NCBI GenBank assembly: GCA_016713035.1
Contig: JADJPW010000009.1
Coordinates: forward strand, 186,001 to 250,000
Direction of reading: 5' to 3'
Source: Verrucomicrobiaceae bacterium
GTDB lineage: Bacteria; Verrucomicrobiota; Verrucomicrobiia; Verrucomicrobiales; Verrucomicrobiaceae
DNA length: 64,000 bases
Position numbers and translations under genes: made by a program. Shown here piece by piece: positions 34,912 through 43,570 of this stretch (position 1 is its first letter; the number at the start of each line of letters is the position of its first letter). A model generated the notes under the pieces. The model had not been told where the DNA came from, ran no database searches, and saw only the letters and a program-made list of their open reading frames with translations.

Positions 34912-35721
34912 GTGCTGCAACGATTCATCCCAGCCCTGTCCGAGCTTGATGCTGACCTGCGCGAAGTCTTCCTGGAAAAGCTTCGCGTCCGCTGGACACA
35001 CACCTCCACCGCGCTCGAAGGCAACACGCTCACTGAAGGCGACACATTCGGCGTGCTTCGCTACGGCCTTACCATCGCCGGAAAGCCTCTCGCGCATCAC
35101 AATGAGGTCATGGGTCACAGTCGTGCCCTGGACCTGCTCTACCGCTGGTTGGGTGAAAGCCGCCCGCTCGTGGAAAAAGACCTCCACACTCTCCATCAAG
35201 CCATCCAGACCAGTGTGGAGGTAGATTACCTCAAGCCCGTGGGCGCGTGGAAATGCGAGCCCAACTCCACCCTGGCGAAACAAGGCGGAAAGACTGTCAT
35301 CAACGACACCTATGCGCGGCCTGAAACGGTGCCCGGCTTGATGAAACTTTGGCTGGAAGGCTTCGAGCAGCGCCGCCGCGCACTCGATGTGAGCGCTTTG
35401 GATGCCTATCTTTGGAGTCACAGCACTTTTGCACGCATTCATCCCTATGCGGATGGCAATGGCCGCATGGCCCGGCTGTTGGCAAACATTCCCGTCATCG
35501 AAAAAGGCGGCCTTCCCATCCTCATCCCGAACGAACGGCGCATCGCTTACATCGAGTCCTTGGCCGTCTGGCAGCTCGCCAGCGGCCCGCCATCCGCAGA
35601 GCAGCCCCTGATCGGCTCGGAAGATGCCCTCAGCTCGTTCCAAAGCTTCATCGCTAGCTGCCAAGGCATGTCCGAGGCTATCCTAGCCGAGGCCACTCAA
35701 GCCCAAGCGGCCCGCGGATAG
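34912..35721 (+). CDS. Fic family protein (probable AMP-transferase)
   Basis: 269 aa. Fic motif HPYADGNGRMAR (about residues 180-191) with catalytic His, and an inhibitory-helix motif TSTALEGNTL near residue 35 (S/T-X3-EGN) at the N-terminus, so it carries its own inhibitory helix (class II type). Fic enzymes transfer AMP or other phosphate groups to target proteins. The start is GTG at 34912; an in-frame stop lies at 34900-34902. No antitoxin gene is next to it. REP-like twin hairpins in opposite orientation bracket it. Confidence 0.88.
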   Translation: MLQRFIPALSELDADLREVFLEKLRVRWTHTSTALEGNTLTEGDTFGVLRYGLTIAGKPLAHHNEVMGHSRALDLLYRWLGESRPLVEKDLHTLHQAIQTSVEVDYLKPVGAWKCEPNSTLAKQGGKTVINDTYARPETVPGLMKLWLEGFEQRRRALDVSALDAYLWSHSTFARIHPYADGNGRMARLLANIPVIEKGGLPILIPNERRIAYIESLAVWQLASGPPSAEQPLIGSEDALSSFQSFIASCQGMSEAILAEATQAQAARG

Positions 35722-35732
35722 CTCAAAAGCGT

Positions 35733-35783
35733 TGGCTAGTTCCTGCGGAACTGGCTGTCTTTGTTGCACAGCAACAAAGCTAC
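35733..35783 (-). repeat. REP-like twin-hairpin element, right of fic (reverse orientation)
   Basis: Read on the minus strand: GTAG head at 35780-35783, then hairpin CTTTGTTGC-TGT-GCAACAAAG (35759-35779) and the AGTTCC-GCA-GGAACT hairpin (35738-35752). It starts with the same GTAGCTTTGTT as the left copy, in mirror orientation, 12 bp after the fic stop. Confidence 0.75.
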
Positions 35784-35790
35784 GATCGCC

Positions 35791-36729
35791 TCACACATCA
35801 TCCGCAGCCAGAGCGGCATTGCCGATGATGCCGGCTTCATTGCTGAAGCGTGCGGGCACGATCTTCAGCCGCTCCCACACGACGGTACTGAGCATGCTCT
35901 GTACCTTACGCTTCAGCGGGTCAAAGATCAGATCACCGGCCTGGGCCACGCCACCACCGATGACGAAGGCATCTGGATTGAGCAGCCAAGCGATGCTGGC
36001 TAGCGCTGTGCCGAGCCAGTCTGCCACCTCGCCCCAGATCTGCCGCGCGATGTCATCACCGGCCTGCGCAGCCTGTGCGATGTTCTTCGGCGTGCATTCG
36101 TCGATGTCTTTGCAGATACCAGCCTCCGCGTAGCGAGCTACGGCATGCTCTGCGATCTGGTTGTTGCCGGTGTACTTCTCCAATGCACCGAGATTGCCGT
36201 AGTGGCCCGGTTTACCATCAAAATGGATGCTCATCTGGCCGATCTCGCCCGCCGCGAAGCCGCTGCCGCGATACATCCGTCCATCGAGCACCACGCCGCC
36301 GCCGATACCGGTGCCCATGGTGAGCCCCACGACGTTTCGCAGGCCCTGCGCGGCTCCATGGCGGAATTCCGCATACGTCATGGCATTGGCATCATTTTCC
36401 ACCAGCACGGGAAGACCGGTTTTTTCGCCCAAAAGGGCTTTCAGCGGCACATGCTTCCATCCAGGTACATTGGTGAGCTCATGCACAAAACCGCGGTCAA
36501 AATCCACCAGCCCCGGTACACCCACGCCGATAGCGCAGACGTCTGGATGCGCCTGGCGGAGCTTTTCCACCCGAGCGGCCATCTCGGTGATCAGCGCGGC
36601 TGGACCGGCAAAATTCGCCGTAGGGATGGGTGCATCCGTGACGAGCAAATCCGCGCCTCGGCACACGCCGAGCTTCACAGACGTACCGCCGAAGTCGATG
36701 CCGATGGATGTTTTCGCTGAGTCAGACAT
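35791..36729 (-). CDS. ROK-family sugar kinase lacking the zinc motif
   Basis: 312 aa. ROK kinase with the ATP-binding start SIGIDFGGTSVKLG, GVGVPGLVDFDRGF, sugar-site NDANAMTYAEF, and MGTGIGGGVVLDG. Members phosphorylate glucose or related sugars. The usual zinc signature (GH...CXCGXXGCXE) is replaced by GQMSIHFDGKPGHYGNLGALE: the His and all three Cys are gone, while the following Glu remains. ATG at 36729 is immediately before SDSAKTS. Convergent/divergent neighbours differ, so it is probably transcribed alone. Confidence 0.86.
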   Translation of the reverse strand: MSDSAKTSIGIDFGGTSVKLGVCRGADLLVTDAPIPTANFAGPAALITEMAARVEKLRQAHPDVCAIGVGVPGLVDFDRGFVHELTNVPGWKHVPLKALLGEKTGLPVLVENDANAMTYAEFRHGAAQGLRNVVGLTMGTGIGGGVVLDGRMYRGSGFAAGEIGQMSIHFDGKPGHYGNLGALEKYTGNNQIAEHAVARYAEAGICKDIDECTPKNIAQAAQAGDDIARQIWGEVADWLGTALASIAWLLNPDAFVIGGGVAQAGDLIFDPLKRKVQSMLSTVVWERLKIVPARFSNEAGIIGNAALAADDV

Positions 36730-36865
36730 AGCGTGGAATAAATAGGGTAGAAATGGGCCGCGAGGGTGCGCCCAATCAGCATCCGCGCAAGGGCAAAGGC
36801 GACCCGCATTCACCATGCTGGGGCGACAGTTTTGCTCTCCAGGCACGTTTTTTTCGACCCTACGC

Positions 36866-38170
36866 ATGATGACACGCCTCGTTCTCGCCTTCTCCGCCTT
36901 CTTTGCAGCCCACCTCAGTGCCGCAGACTGGCCAGAGTGGCGCGGCCCCTCCGCCCAGGGCCAGACGACCATCAGCCAGCTGCCAGAGACCTTCAGCGAA
37001 ACGAGTCACATCGCCTGGAAGGCTCCCCTGCCCGGTCGCGGCCACTCCACGCCGGTCATTAGCGGAGATCAGATCTGGCTCACCACCGCTATCGAGCATG
37101 CTGCGGACCCCGCCGTGGCCAAAGAACGGCTGAAAACCAACACTGGAGACCAACCCGTCGTGGTGCTCGATCACCTCAGCCTCCGCGCCATCTGCATCGA
37201 CCGAGTGAGCGGGAAAATCCTCCACGACATCGAGCTACTGAACGTCAAAGACCCACAGTGGGCCCATCAGCTCAATAGCTACGCCTCTCCCACGCCCGTA
37301 CTGGCCGCAGGGCGGCTCTACGCCCATTTCGGCTCCTTTGGCACGGCCTGCCTGGATACCAGCACGCAGAAAGTGCTCTGGAAGAACGAGGAACTGCACG
37401 TGATGCACGAGAACGGCCCCGGCTCCACCGCCGTGCTCTGGCAGGATAGGCTCATCGCGCACTTCGACGGCAGCGATGCGCAATTCATCGCCGCTCTGGA
37501 CACCAACACTGGTAAGCTGGCGTGGAAAACCGCCCGCAGTGGCGAGATGGACCCGCGCCCGCAGCAAAAGAAAGCCTACGGCACACCGCTGATCGTCCCC
37601 ATCGGTGGCAAACCCGTGCTGGTCAGTCCCGCCAGCAACAACATCTACGGCTACGATCCCGCCACTGGCAAAGAACTGTGGCGGGTCGCCTACGGGGAGC
37701 TGGGCTTCTCGATGTCCACACCACCGGTCTCCGATGGTCGGCGCATCTATTTCAGCACCGGCTACGGCAAGTCCCAAGTCATCGCCATCGGCTTCAATGA
37801 GCAAGGTCAGCAGCCCGAGATCGCCTGGCGGAATAACAAAAACGCTCCGAAGATGTCTGCGCCCATCCTGGCTGCGGGTCTGCTTTTTTATGCCGACGAT
37901 GGCGGCATCCTCAGCTGTGTGGATACCGCAACAGGCGAGGCCGCCTACCGCGAGCGTCTGGGTGGGAAATTTAGCTCCAGTCCCATCCTATCCGGGGATA
38001 AGCTCATCTTCGCCAGTCGTGAAGGCGTGGTCAGCATCGTGAAGGCGGATCGTAGCTTCCAACTACTCTCCCAGAACACGCTGGATGGCTCCATCATGGC
38101 CAGCCCCACCAGTGACGGTGAGGCACTCTTTATCCGCACAGACAAAGCTCTGTACCGGATCATGGAATGA
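36866..38170 (+). CDS. Secreted PQQ-propeller (BamB-like) protein
   Basis: 434 aa. Signal peptide (LVLAFSAFFAAHLSA), then ADWPEWRGPSAQGQ, the typical opening of verrucomicrobial PQQ-like beta-propeller proteins. Repeated blades contain motifs such as GKILHDIELL, NTGKLAWKTARSG, ATGKELWRVAYGE and ATGEAAYRERLGG. No cofactor site or enzyme function is apparent; many such proteins are periplasmic scaffolds. The start is the first of two adjacent ATGs (36866/36869). Convergent with the response regulator (13 bp). Confidence 0.86.
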   Translation: MMTRLVLAFSAFFAAHLSAADWPEWRGPSAQGQTTISQLPETFSETSHIAWKAPLPGRGHSTPVISGDQIWLTTAIEHAADPAVAKERLKTNTGDQPVVVLDHLSLRAICIDRVSGKILHDIELLNVKDPQWAHQLNSYASPTPVLAAGRLYAHFGSFGTACLDTSTQKVLWKNEELHVMHENGPGSTAVLWQDRLIAHFDGSDAQFIAALDTNTGKLAWKTARSGEMDPRPQQKKAYGTPLIVPIGGKPVLVSPASNNIYGYDPATGKELWRVAYGELGFSMSTPPVSDGRRIYFSTGYGKSQVIAIGFNEQGQQPEIAWRNNKNAPKMSAPILAAGLLFYADDGGILSCVDTATGEAAYRERLGGKFSSSPILSGDKLIFASREGVVSIVKADRSFQLLSQNTLDGSIMASPTSDGEALFIRTDKALYRIME

Positions 38171-38183
38171 AAAGGCAAAAAGC

Positions 38184-38879
38184 TTATTCGTAGCGATAGC
38201 CGGCACCGTGGACGGTGCGGATGACGCGAGGCTGCCCAGGGTCTCTTTCGATGCGCTTGCGCAACTGGGAGATGTGCTGATCGAGAGCACGGCTCTCTGG
38301 GAAGTAATCGACGCCCCAGACTTCATCCGCGAGGGTATTGCGGTCCACCACTTTGCCACGGCGCTCAAAGAGTAGGCGCAGCACTTTCACGTCACGCGGA
38401 CTGAGCTGGATTTCCACCTTGTCGCGGTAGGCGCGGAGCTCGGCGGGGACGATGCGGAGATCGTCCATGAGGAACTCCTGGTCGCCCTTGGTCGTGACTG
38501 TGGTGCCCGTGCGTGTGGCGGTGCGGCGCAGGATGGCGCGGATGCGTGCGATGATCTCTTTCACGCCGAAGGGCTTTGTCATGTAGTCATCTGCTCCGAG
38601 CTCTAGGCCCAGGACCGTGTCGATTTCTTCTGCTTTGGCGGTAAGGAAGAGGATCGGTACTTTTTCATCCTGCTTGCGGATCTGCTTGCAGACCTCGTAG
38701 CCATTGAGGCCAGGCATCATGACATCCAGGCAGACGAAGTCAGGATTCTCTGCACGGAATAGTTCGATGGCCTGGAGGCCGTCTGGGGCGGGGACGACAT
38801 GATAGCCCTCCATGGTGAGAACTTCGCGAAGGGCTTCGCGTGTGTGTTCGTCGTCTTCAGCGATGAGTATTTTGGTCAT
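38184..38879 (-). CDS. OmpR/PhoB-family response regulator
   Basis: 231 aa. Receiver domain with the acidic pair after KILIAEDDEHTREAL, phospho-acceptor Asp in FVCLDVMMPGLNG (about residue 53) and the conserved Lys in LFLTAKAEEID. The C-terminal winged-helix DNA-binding domain ends RVIRTVHGAGYRYE. Its start overlaps the end of the histidine kinase gene by 4 bp (ATGA), so the pair is co-translated. Target genes unknown. Confidence 0.95.
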   Translation of the reverse strand: MTKILIAEDDEHTREALREVLTMEGYHVVPAPDGLQAIELFRAENPDFVCLDVMMPGLNGYEVCKQIRKQDEKVPILFLTAKAEEIDTVLGLELGADDYMTKPFGVKEIIARIRAILRRTATRTGTTVTTKGDQEFLMDDLRIVPAELRAYRDKVEIQLSPRDVKVLRLLFERRGKVVDRNTLADEVWGVDYFPESRALDQHISQLRKRIERDPGQPRVIRTVHGAGYRYE

Positions 38880-40588
38880 GATGGTGGTGTGTGTGGTTGA
38901 TGTGGAAGTGTGAGGATGAACCGGGAGCCTTCGCGATAATACGGGCAGACGCTGAGAGAGCCACCGTGCAACTGTGCCAGTTCGCGAGAAATGGTCAAAC
39001 CAATGCCAGTGCCGCTAACTCCTTCATTGAGGTCGCTGCGGAGTCGCTCAAAGGGCTCGAAGATGGTTTTGCGCTTATTCGCTGGGATGCCAGGGCCGCG
39101 GTCTTCGACGGTGATCTTCACCTTCTCACCCTCCACTAATGTCCGCACGGCTACGTAGTGACCAGGGGCTCCATACTTCTCCACGTTGGAGAGCAAATTG
39201 CCGACGACCTGTACCAAAGCGTCCTCATCCGCCATCATCATCTCTTTTGGGCCATGGAGATCGGTCACTATCTCAAAGCCTTTTTTCTGAAGCTGCGGCC
39301 TCCAAAAATCCACCGTTCGAGCGATGACATCGTCGAGTATGAGCGCTTTGGGCGAGATGGTGAGTCGGTCCCGTTGCTGACGTGCGAGACTGAGCACATT
39401 CTGAATGAGTCGATCCAGGCGGGAGCTTTCATTGCTAATGACCGAGAGCTGTTTGATGAGCGGGGCATCTTCCTGCTTCTCTGCACGGCTAGAGGCCATC
39501 TCGGCATAGAGGCGGATATTCGTCAGCGGCGTCTTCAGCTCATGGGAGATCTGGTTGACGAAAGTCACACGCTGCTGCGCCACGGTGATCTCGCGGGAGC
39601 TTTCGCTAAAATATAGCCAGCCCACCACCAGCACCAGTAACACGCCAGAGCCCATGCCAAGCAAGATGGGGAAGAGATACGGCTTTGGAAACTCCTCATT
39701 CGCGGGTGTATAGGACAGCTCCCATTGGCCGAGAGGTGCCGAGCAGGCCCTATGTGCAACGGAAGGTCCCTCAGAGCCCTCCAGGCGCTTCCCCCATTGA
39801 TGCAGGATGCCACCGGGATTCGATAGCAGCATGCGCCCTGGCGGCACCTCGAGTCCTGGATGCGGTAGCCGTGGGAAAAGGGACTCCATCAGCAGATGCG
39901 TATTGATCAAGGCGCATAAAACACGTCCATCCACCATGCGCTGCCAGTAGATGAAAGTCATTCGGCTCACATGCCAGCCGCTAAGCGTTGGCACCTTGGG
40001 GCCAGCCGCTTTGATGGGCTCCTCTAGGTGGTATCCCGGCAGCTTCATAAATGTCTGCCAGCTCGTATTACTCTGGACCGGGAAGAGCCCGCTGATCGCA
40101 TCCCCTCCGAGTCCGAACACTGGCTGAAACGGAGGTCCGCCATTCCCACTCGCAGCGTTTTCCTCACCCGTTGCACTGCTCATCTGCACGACCTCGGCTT
40201 GTGTGGCATTGAGGATCGCTTTCGCTCTCTGGTCATGCTGGATCTTCTCCAGCGGCTCAAAGGGCAAAGGCCCAGACGCCTCCGCTGTGATGCCCTCCTC
40301 GTCTGCCTCCCAGACCTGCGCGACCCATGGATGCATAGCGACTTTTTGCGCTGCATCTGCACCGCTCCCCGCATCGCGTGACCTTTCGTCCAGAGAGTCC
40401 GTGAGCTGCCGCATATCATCCACCAACTGGTAATCGGCGATGGATAACCGCTCCGCCAGGATGCCCTGCATGGACGCCTCTGTTCGCTTCGAGGCATCAC
40501 GCATCAAGTAGGTGCCCAGCCAGACCAGCAGCGCGATCGGCAAGGCAACAAGGATGATGAATAGGGTGGTGGAACGACGGCGAAACAT
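38876..40588 (-). CDS. Sensor histidine kinase
   Basis: 570 aa. TM segment at about residues 9-27, a periplasmic sensor region of about 270 residues with no recognised domain, a second TM (PILLGMGSGVLLVLVVGWLYF, about 307-327), then HisKA with His349 in NQISHELKTPLTNIR and a HATPase domain: VGNLLSNVEKYG, ITVEDRGPGIPANKR and GTGIGLTISREL. It phosphorylates the response regulator encoded just downstream. ATG at 40588; AT-rich promoter-like sequence lies upstream (TTTATAAT on the plus strand near 40637-40644). Confidence 0.94.
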   Translation of the reverse strand: MFRRRSTTLFIILVALPIALLVWLGTYLMRDASKRTEASMQGILAERLSIADYQLVDDMRQLTDSLDERSRDAGSGADAAQKVAMHPWVAQVWEADEEGITAEASGPLPFEPLEKIQHDQRAKAILNATQAEVVQMSSATGEENAASGNGGPPFQPVFGLGGDAISGLFPVQSNTSWQTFMKLPGYHLEEPIKAAGPKVPTLSGWHVSRMTFIYWQRMVDGRVLCALINTHLLMESLFPRLPHPGLEVPPGRMLLSNPGGILHQWGKRLEGSEGPSVAHRACSAPLGQWELSYTPANEEFPKPYLFPILLGMGSGVLLVLVVGWLYFSESSREITVAQQRVTFVNQISHELKTPLTNIRLYAEMASSRAEKQEDAPLIKQLSVISNESSRLDRLIQNVLSLARQQRDRLTISPKALILDDVIARTVDFWRPQLQKKGFEIVTDLHGPKEMMMADEDALVQVVGNLLSNVEKYGAPGHYVAVRTLVEGEKVKITVEDRGPGIPANKRKTIFEPFERLRSDLNEGVSGTGIGLTISRELAQLHGGSLSVCPYYREGSRFILTLPHQPHTPPS

Positions 40589-40650
40589 CGCAAAGTCCTC
40601 AAATCTAAGCCTTCCGCCTTATTTAATCATCTAAAATTTATAATTTCCAG

Positions 40651-40685
40651 AAAAAACACGGGGTAGGCATTTCTGCCTACCCCGT
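40651..40685 (-). terminator. Rho-independent terminator after the DUF1501 gene
   Basis: On the minus strand: ACGGGGTAGGCA-GAAA-TGCCTACCCCGT (12-bp perfect stem) followed by GTGTTTTTTC. It lies about 125 bp past the stop of the DUF1501 gene at 40810 and before the histidine kinase promoter. The remainder of 40589-40809 shows nothing else recognisable apart from AT-rich sequence near 40620-40645. Confidence 0.75.
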
Positions 40686-40809
40686 CATCAATGAGTTATC
40701 CAACAGCCAGAAGGAACCACTCTTCACGAATAGGCGGATATTGCCATAGCTGCTAAAAAAAGCGTCAGGCGCTTGTGAGTGAGTTGTAAAACGATTGTAA
40801 GCCTTGTCG

Positions 40810-42255
40810 TTACGCCAACAATTCCTTCACCACGGAGCACTCGTTCACGCCTGTGAGTCGAAAATCCAGGCCTGCGTAACGGTAGGTGAACTTTTCGTGA
40901 TCAAATCCTAGCAGTCTCAGGATGGTGGCATGGAGGTCATGCACGTGGACAGGCTTTTCGACGGCCTGGAAGCCAAACTCGTCCGTCGCACCGTGTGTGT
41001 AGCCGCCACGCACGCCACCACCCGCTAACCACATGGTGAAGCCATAGTGATTGTGATCGCGGCCGTGCTGCTTGCCCGCATTGGCACCAGGTGTGGGTAG
41101 CTCGACGGCGGGGGTGCGGCCGAATTCACCGCCCCACATCATCAGCGTCTCGTCCCAGAGCCCGCGCATCTTCAGATCGCTCATGAAGGCGGCGATGGCA
41201 CCGTCTGTCTGCTGCGCTAGCTTCCGGTGCTCCAGGATTTCGTCATGATTATCCCAGGGCTGGCCTGCGCCGGTCCAGAGCTGGATGAAGCGCACGCCAC
41301 GCTCCAGCAGTCGCCGTGCGATCAGGCACTGGCGGCCAAAGGCGTGATCGCCATACATTTTCCGCACCCACTCCGGCTCCTTCATGATGTCGAAGGCATC
41401 GGTGGCCTCCATCTGCATGCGGTAGGCTAGTTCGTAGCTCTGGACGCGGGCTTCGAGCTGCTGATCACGCTCCCGCTCGAGGAGGTGTTTTTGATTCAGT
41501 GCCTGCAAGAGATCGAGCTGCTTGCGCTGCTGCCGCAGATCCAGTGATCCATTTTGGATGAATTCGACCAGCTTTTCCACGCGGGTGTCTTCGGTGTTGA
41601 TGTATGAGCCCTGATAGGCACTGGGCAGGAAGGCGGCCTGCCAGTTCTTGGTGCGCCGCGTGGGCATGCCGCCTGGGCACATGGAAATGTAGCCTGGCAG
41701 GTTTTTGTTCTCTGTGCCGAGGCCATATGTGAGCCACGATCCCAGCGTGGGGCGGTTCAGACGGCCTTCCCCGCTGTTCATGAGGCCGAGCGAGGGCTCA
41801 TGGTTCGGCACGTCTGCGTGCATGCTGCGGATCACGCATAAGTCATCGGCGAAATCGCCCAACTTCGGGAATAACTCGCTCACCTCTAGCCCGCACTGCC
41901 CGCGCTTGGAAAAGGCGAAGGGCGATTTGAAGCCCGCGCCGGTCGGGCGCTCGGTTTTGAGCACATTGGGCAGCGCTTTGCCGTCGTATTTGTCCAGCAT
42001 CGGCTTCGGGTCGAAGGTATCCACCTGCGATGGTCCGCCGTTCATGAAGAAGTGGATCATGCGCTTGGCCTTCGGCTCAAAATGCGGCTTTCGCAGCGCC
42101 AGTGGGTCCAGCGTGGCCGCAGCGGCATCCGGTCCCGAAAAGAGCGCTCCCAGCGCCATCCCACCCATGCCCATGCCGACGCGGTTGAGCAGCTCGCGAC
42201 GAGTCAGGAAGGCATGCTCCAGATTCGGAGCATGATGGGAGGGGGTGTGGGACAT
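40810..42255 (-). CDS. DUF1501 domain-containing secreted protein (second copy)
   Basis: 481 aa. Tat-like N-terminus FLTRRELLNRVGMGMGGMALGALF. DUF1501 landmarks: RMIHFFMNGGPSQVDTFDPKPML, NQ-rich middle, MMWGGEFGRTPAVE, HGRDHNHYGFTMWLAGGG, and DLHATILRLLGFDHEKFTYRYAGLDFRLTGV at the end. Function unknown. As for the copy at 6852, no DUF1549/DUF1553 partner is next to it. ATG at 42255 precedes the Tat region; upstream in-frame ATGs are less likely. Followed by a strong terminator. Confidence 0.88.
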   Translation of the reverse strand: MSHTPSHHAPNLEHAFLTRRELLNRVGMGMGGMALGALFSGPDAAAATLDPLALRKPHFEPKAKRMIHFFMNGGPSQVDTFDPKPMLDKYDGKALPNVLKTERPTGAGFKSPFAFSKRGQCGLEVSELFPKLGDFADDLCVIRSMHADVPNHEPSLGLMNSGEGRLNRPTLGSWLTYGLGTENKNLPGYISMCPGGMPTRRTKNWQAAFLPSAYQGSYINTEDTRVEKLVEFIQNGSLDLRQQRKQLDLLQALNQKHLLERERDQQLEARVQSYELAYRMQMEATDAFDIMKEPEWVRKMYGDHAFGRQCLIARRLLERGVRFIQLWTGAGQPWDNHDEILEHRKLAQQTDGAIAAFMSDLKMRGLWDETLMMWGGEFGRTPAVELPTPGANAGKQHGRDHNHYGFTMWLAGGGVRGGYTHGATDEFGFQAVEKPVHVHDLHATILRLLGFDHEKFTYRYAGLDFRLTGVNECSVVKELLA

Positions 42256-42319
42256 AAGGGGGGTGAAAGAATTACGCCTTCGGAGAGGGCCAGTTATCGT
42301 GAACTGCACTCCCTAACCG

Positions 42320-43570
42320 TCAGGGGGAGGAGGATGAGGGGATCACTCGCGCTCCACGCTGCCAGGTGAAGTAGGACCATGTCCAGTGCAGGAAGACGGA
42401 GACGCGATTGCGCATGTTCATGAGGAAGAGCAGATGCACAAAGAGCCACATCATCCAGGCGATGAATCCTTTGACCTGGATGTCATTGAAGGTCGCTACG
42501 GCAGCACTGCGGCCGATGGTGGCCATGCTGCCTTTATCCCAGTAGCCGAAAGCGGGCCGCTCGGCGTCCACTCGCTCATTCTGGATAGTATGGGCGATGA
42601 AATTCCCCATCTGGATCGCAGCGGGGCAGACGCCAGGCACTTTGACGCCGCTCTTATCCGTCAGACTGACGATGTCGCCAGCCGCGAAGACCTCTGGGTG
42701 CCCTGGTAGGCTCAGATCCGGCTCCACCTGGATGCGGCCACCGCGATCGAGCGGGATGCCTGCGAGTGTGCGTGTGACCTCACTGGCCTCTACGCCTGCA
42801 CCCCAGATGACGATATTGCTGTCGATGCGCTGCCCACCTGCCACGACGTAGCCTTCGCCGACTTCGGTGACGCGGCTGTTGAAGTGAATGGTGACGCCCA
42901 TGCGCTCCAACCGCGTGCGGGTGTATTCTGGCAAGTCGCCTGGGAACATGGAGAGCAGCGAGTCCCCGGATTCGATGAGGTGCACCTTCGCCTGTGCGGG
43001 GTCGATGTGGCGAAAATCGCCCTTCAGCACCACTTTGGCCAATTCTGCGAGCGAGCCGGCCATTTCGACCCCCGTGGGACCACCGCCGACGACGACCATG
43101 TTGAGGTATTTTTCGACTTGAGACGGATCTGCGGCGGATTCCGCTTTTTCGAAGGCGAGGAGCACTTTTTTGCGGATCTCCATCGCGTCATCCAGGCTCT
43201 TCAGACCCATCGTGTGCTCCGCCCACTCGTTTTTACCGAAGTAGCTCGTTTTTGCCCCGAGAGCGATGACGAGGAAGTCGTAGTCGAGCACGCGATCCTT
43301 CATCTGCACCTGTTTGGCAGCCAGGTCGATGTGCGTGACGTCTGCCATGATGGTGGTGACGTTTTTGTAGTCTGCCAAAATGCTGCGCAGCGGCTGGGCG
43401 ATCTCTGTCATGGCAAGTCCACCCGTGGCGACCTGATAGAGTAGCGGCTGAAAGAGATGATGATTCCAGCGATCGACGAGCGTGACGCGCAGATTTTCGT
43501 CACGGAGCTGTTTGGCGCACTCCAGGCCTGCGAAACCGCCACCGAGGATGAGGACGTGCTTGGTGTTCAT
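42320..43570 (-). CDS. ndh: Type II NADH dehydrogenase (NDH-2)
   Basis: 416 aa. FAD-binding MNTKHVLILGGGFAGLECAK, NAD-binding MVVVGGGPTGVEMAGSLAEL (about residue 163), VIWGAGVEASEV and FAAGDIVSLTD. The C-terminal hydrophobic region (AWMMWLFVHLLFLMN) attaches it to the membrane. It moves electrons from NADH to quinone without pumping protons. Start ATG at 43570; it overlaps the heme A synthase stop by 4 bp, so translation is coupled. It is last in the respiratory locus. Confidence 0.92.
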   Translation of the reverse strand: MNTKHVLILGGGFAGLECAKQLRDENLRVTLVDRWNHHLFQPLLYQVATGGLAMTEIAQPLRSILADYKNVTTIMADVTHIDLAAKQVQMKDRVLDYDFLVIALGAKTSYFGKNEWAEHTMGLKSLDDAMEIRKKVLLAFEKAESAADPSQVEKYLNMVVVGGGPTGVEMAGSLAELAKVVLKGDFRHIDPAQAKVHLIESGDSLLSMFPGDLPEYTRTRLERMGVTIHFNSRVTEVGEGYVVAGGQRIDSNIVIWGAGVEASEVTRTLAGIPLDRGGRIQVEPDLSLPGHPEVFAAGDIVSLTDKSGVKVPGVCPAAIQMGNFIAHTIQNERVDAERPAFGYWDKGSMATIGRSAAVATFNDIQVKGFIAWMMWLFVHLLFLMNMRNRVSVFLHWTWSYFTWQRGARVIPSSSSP

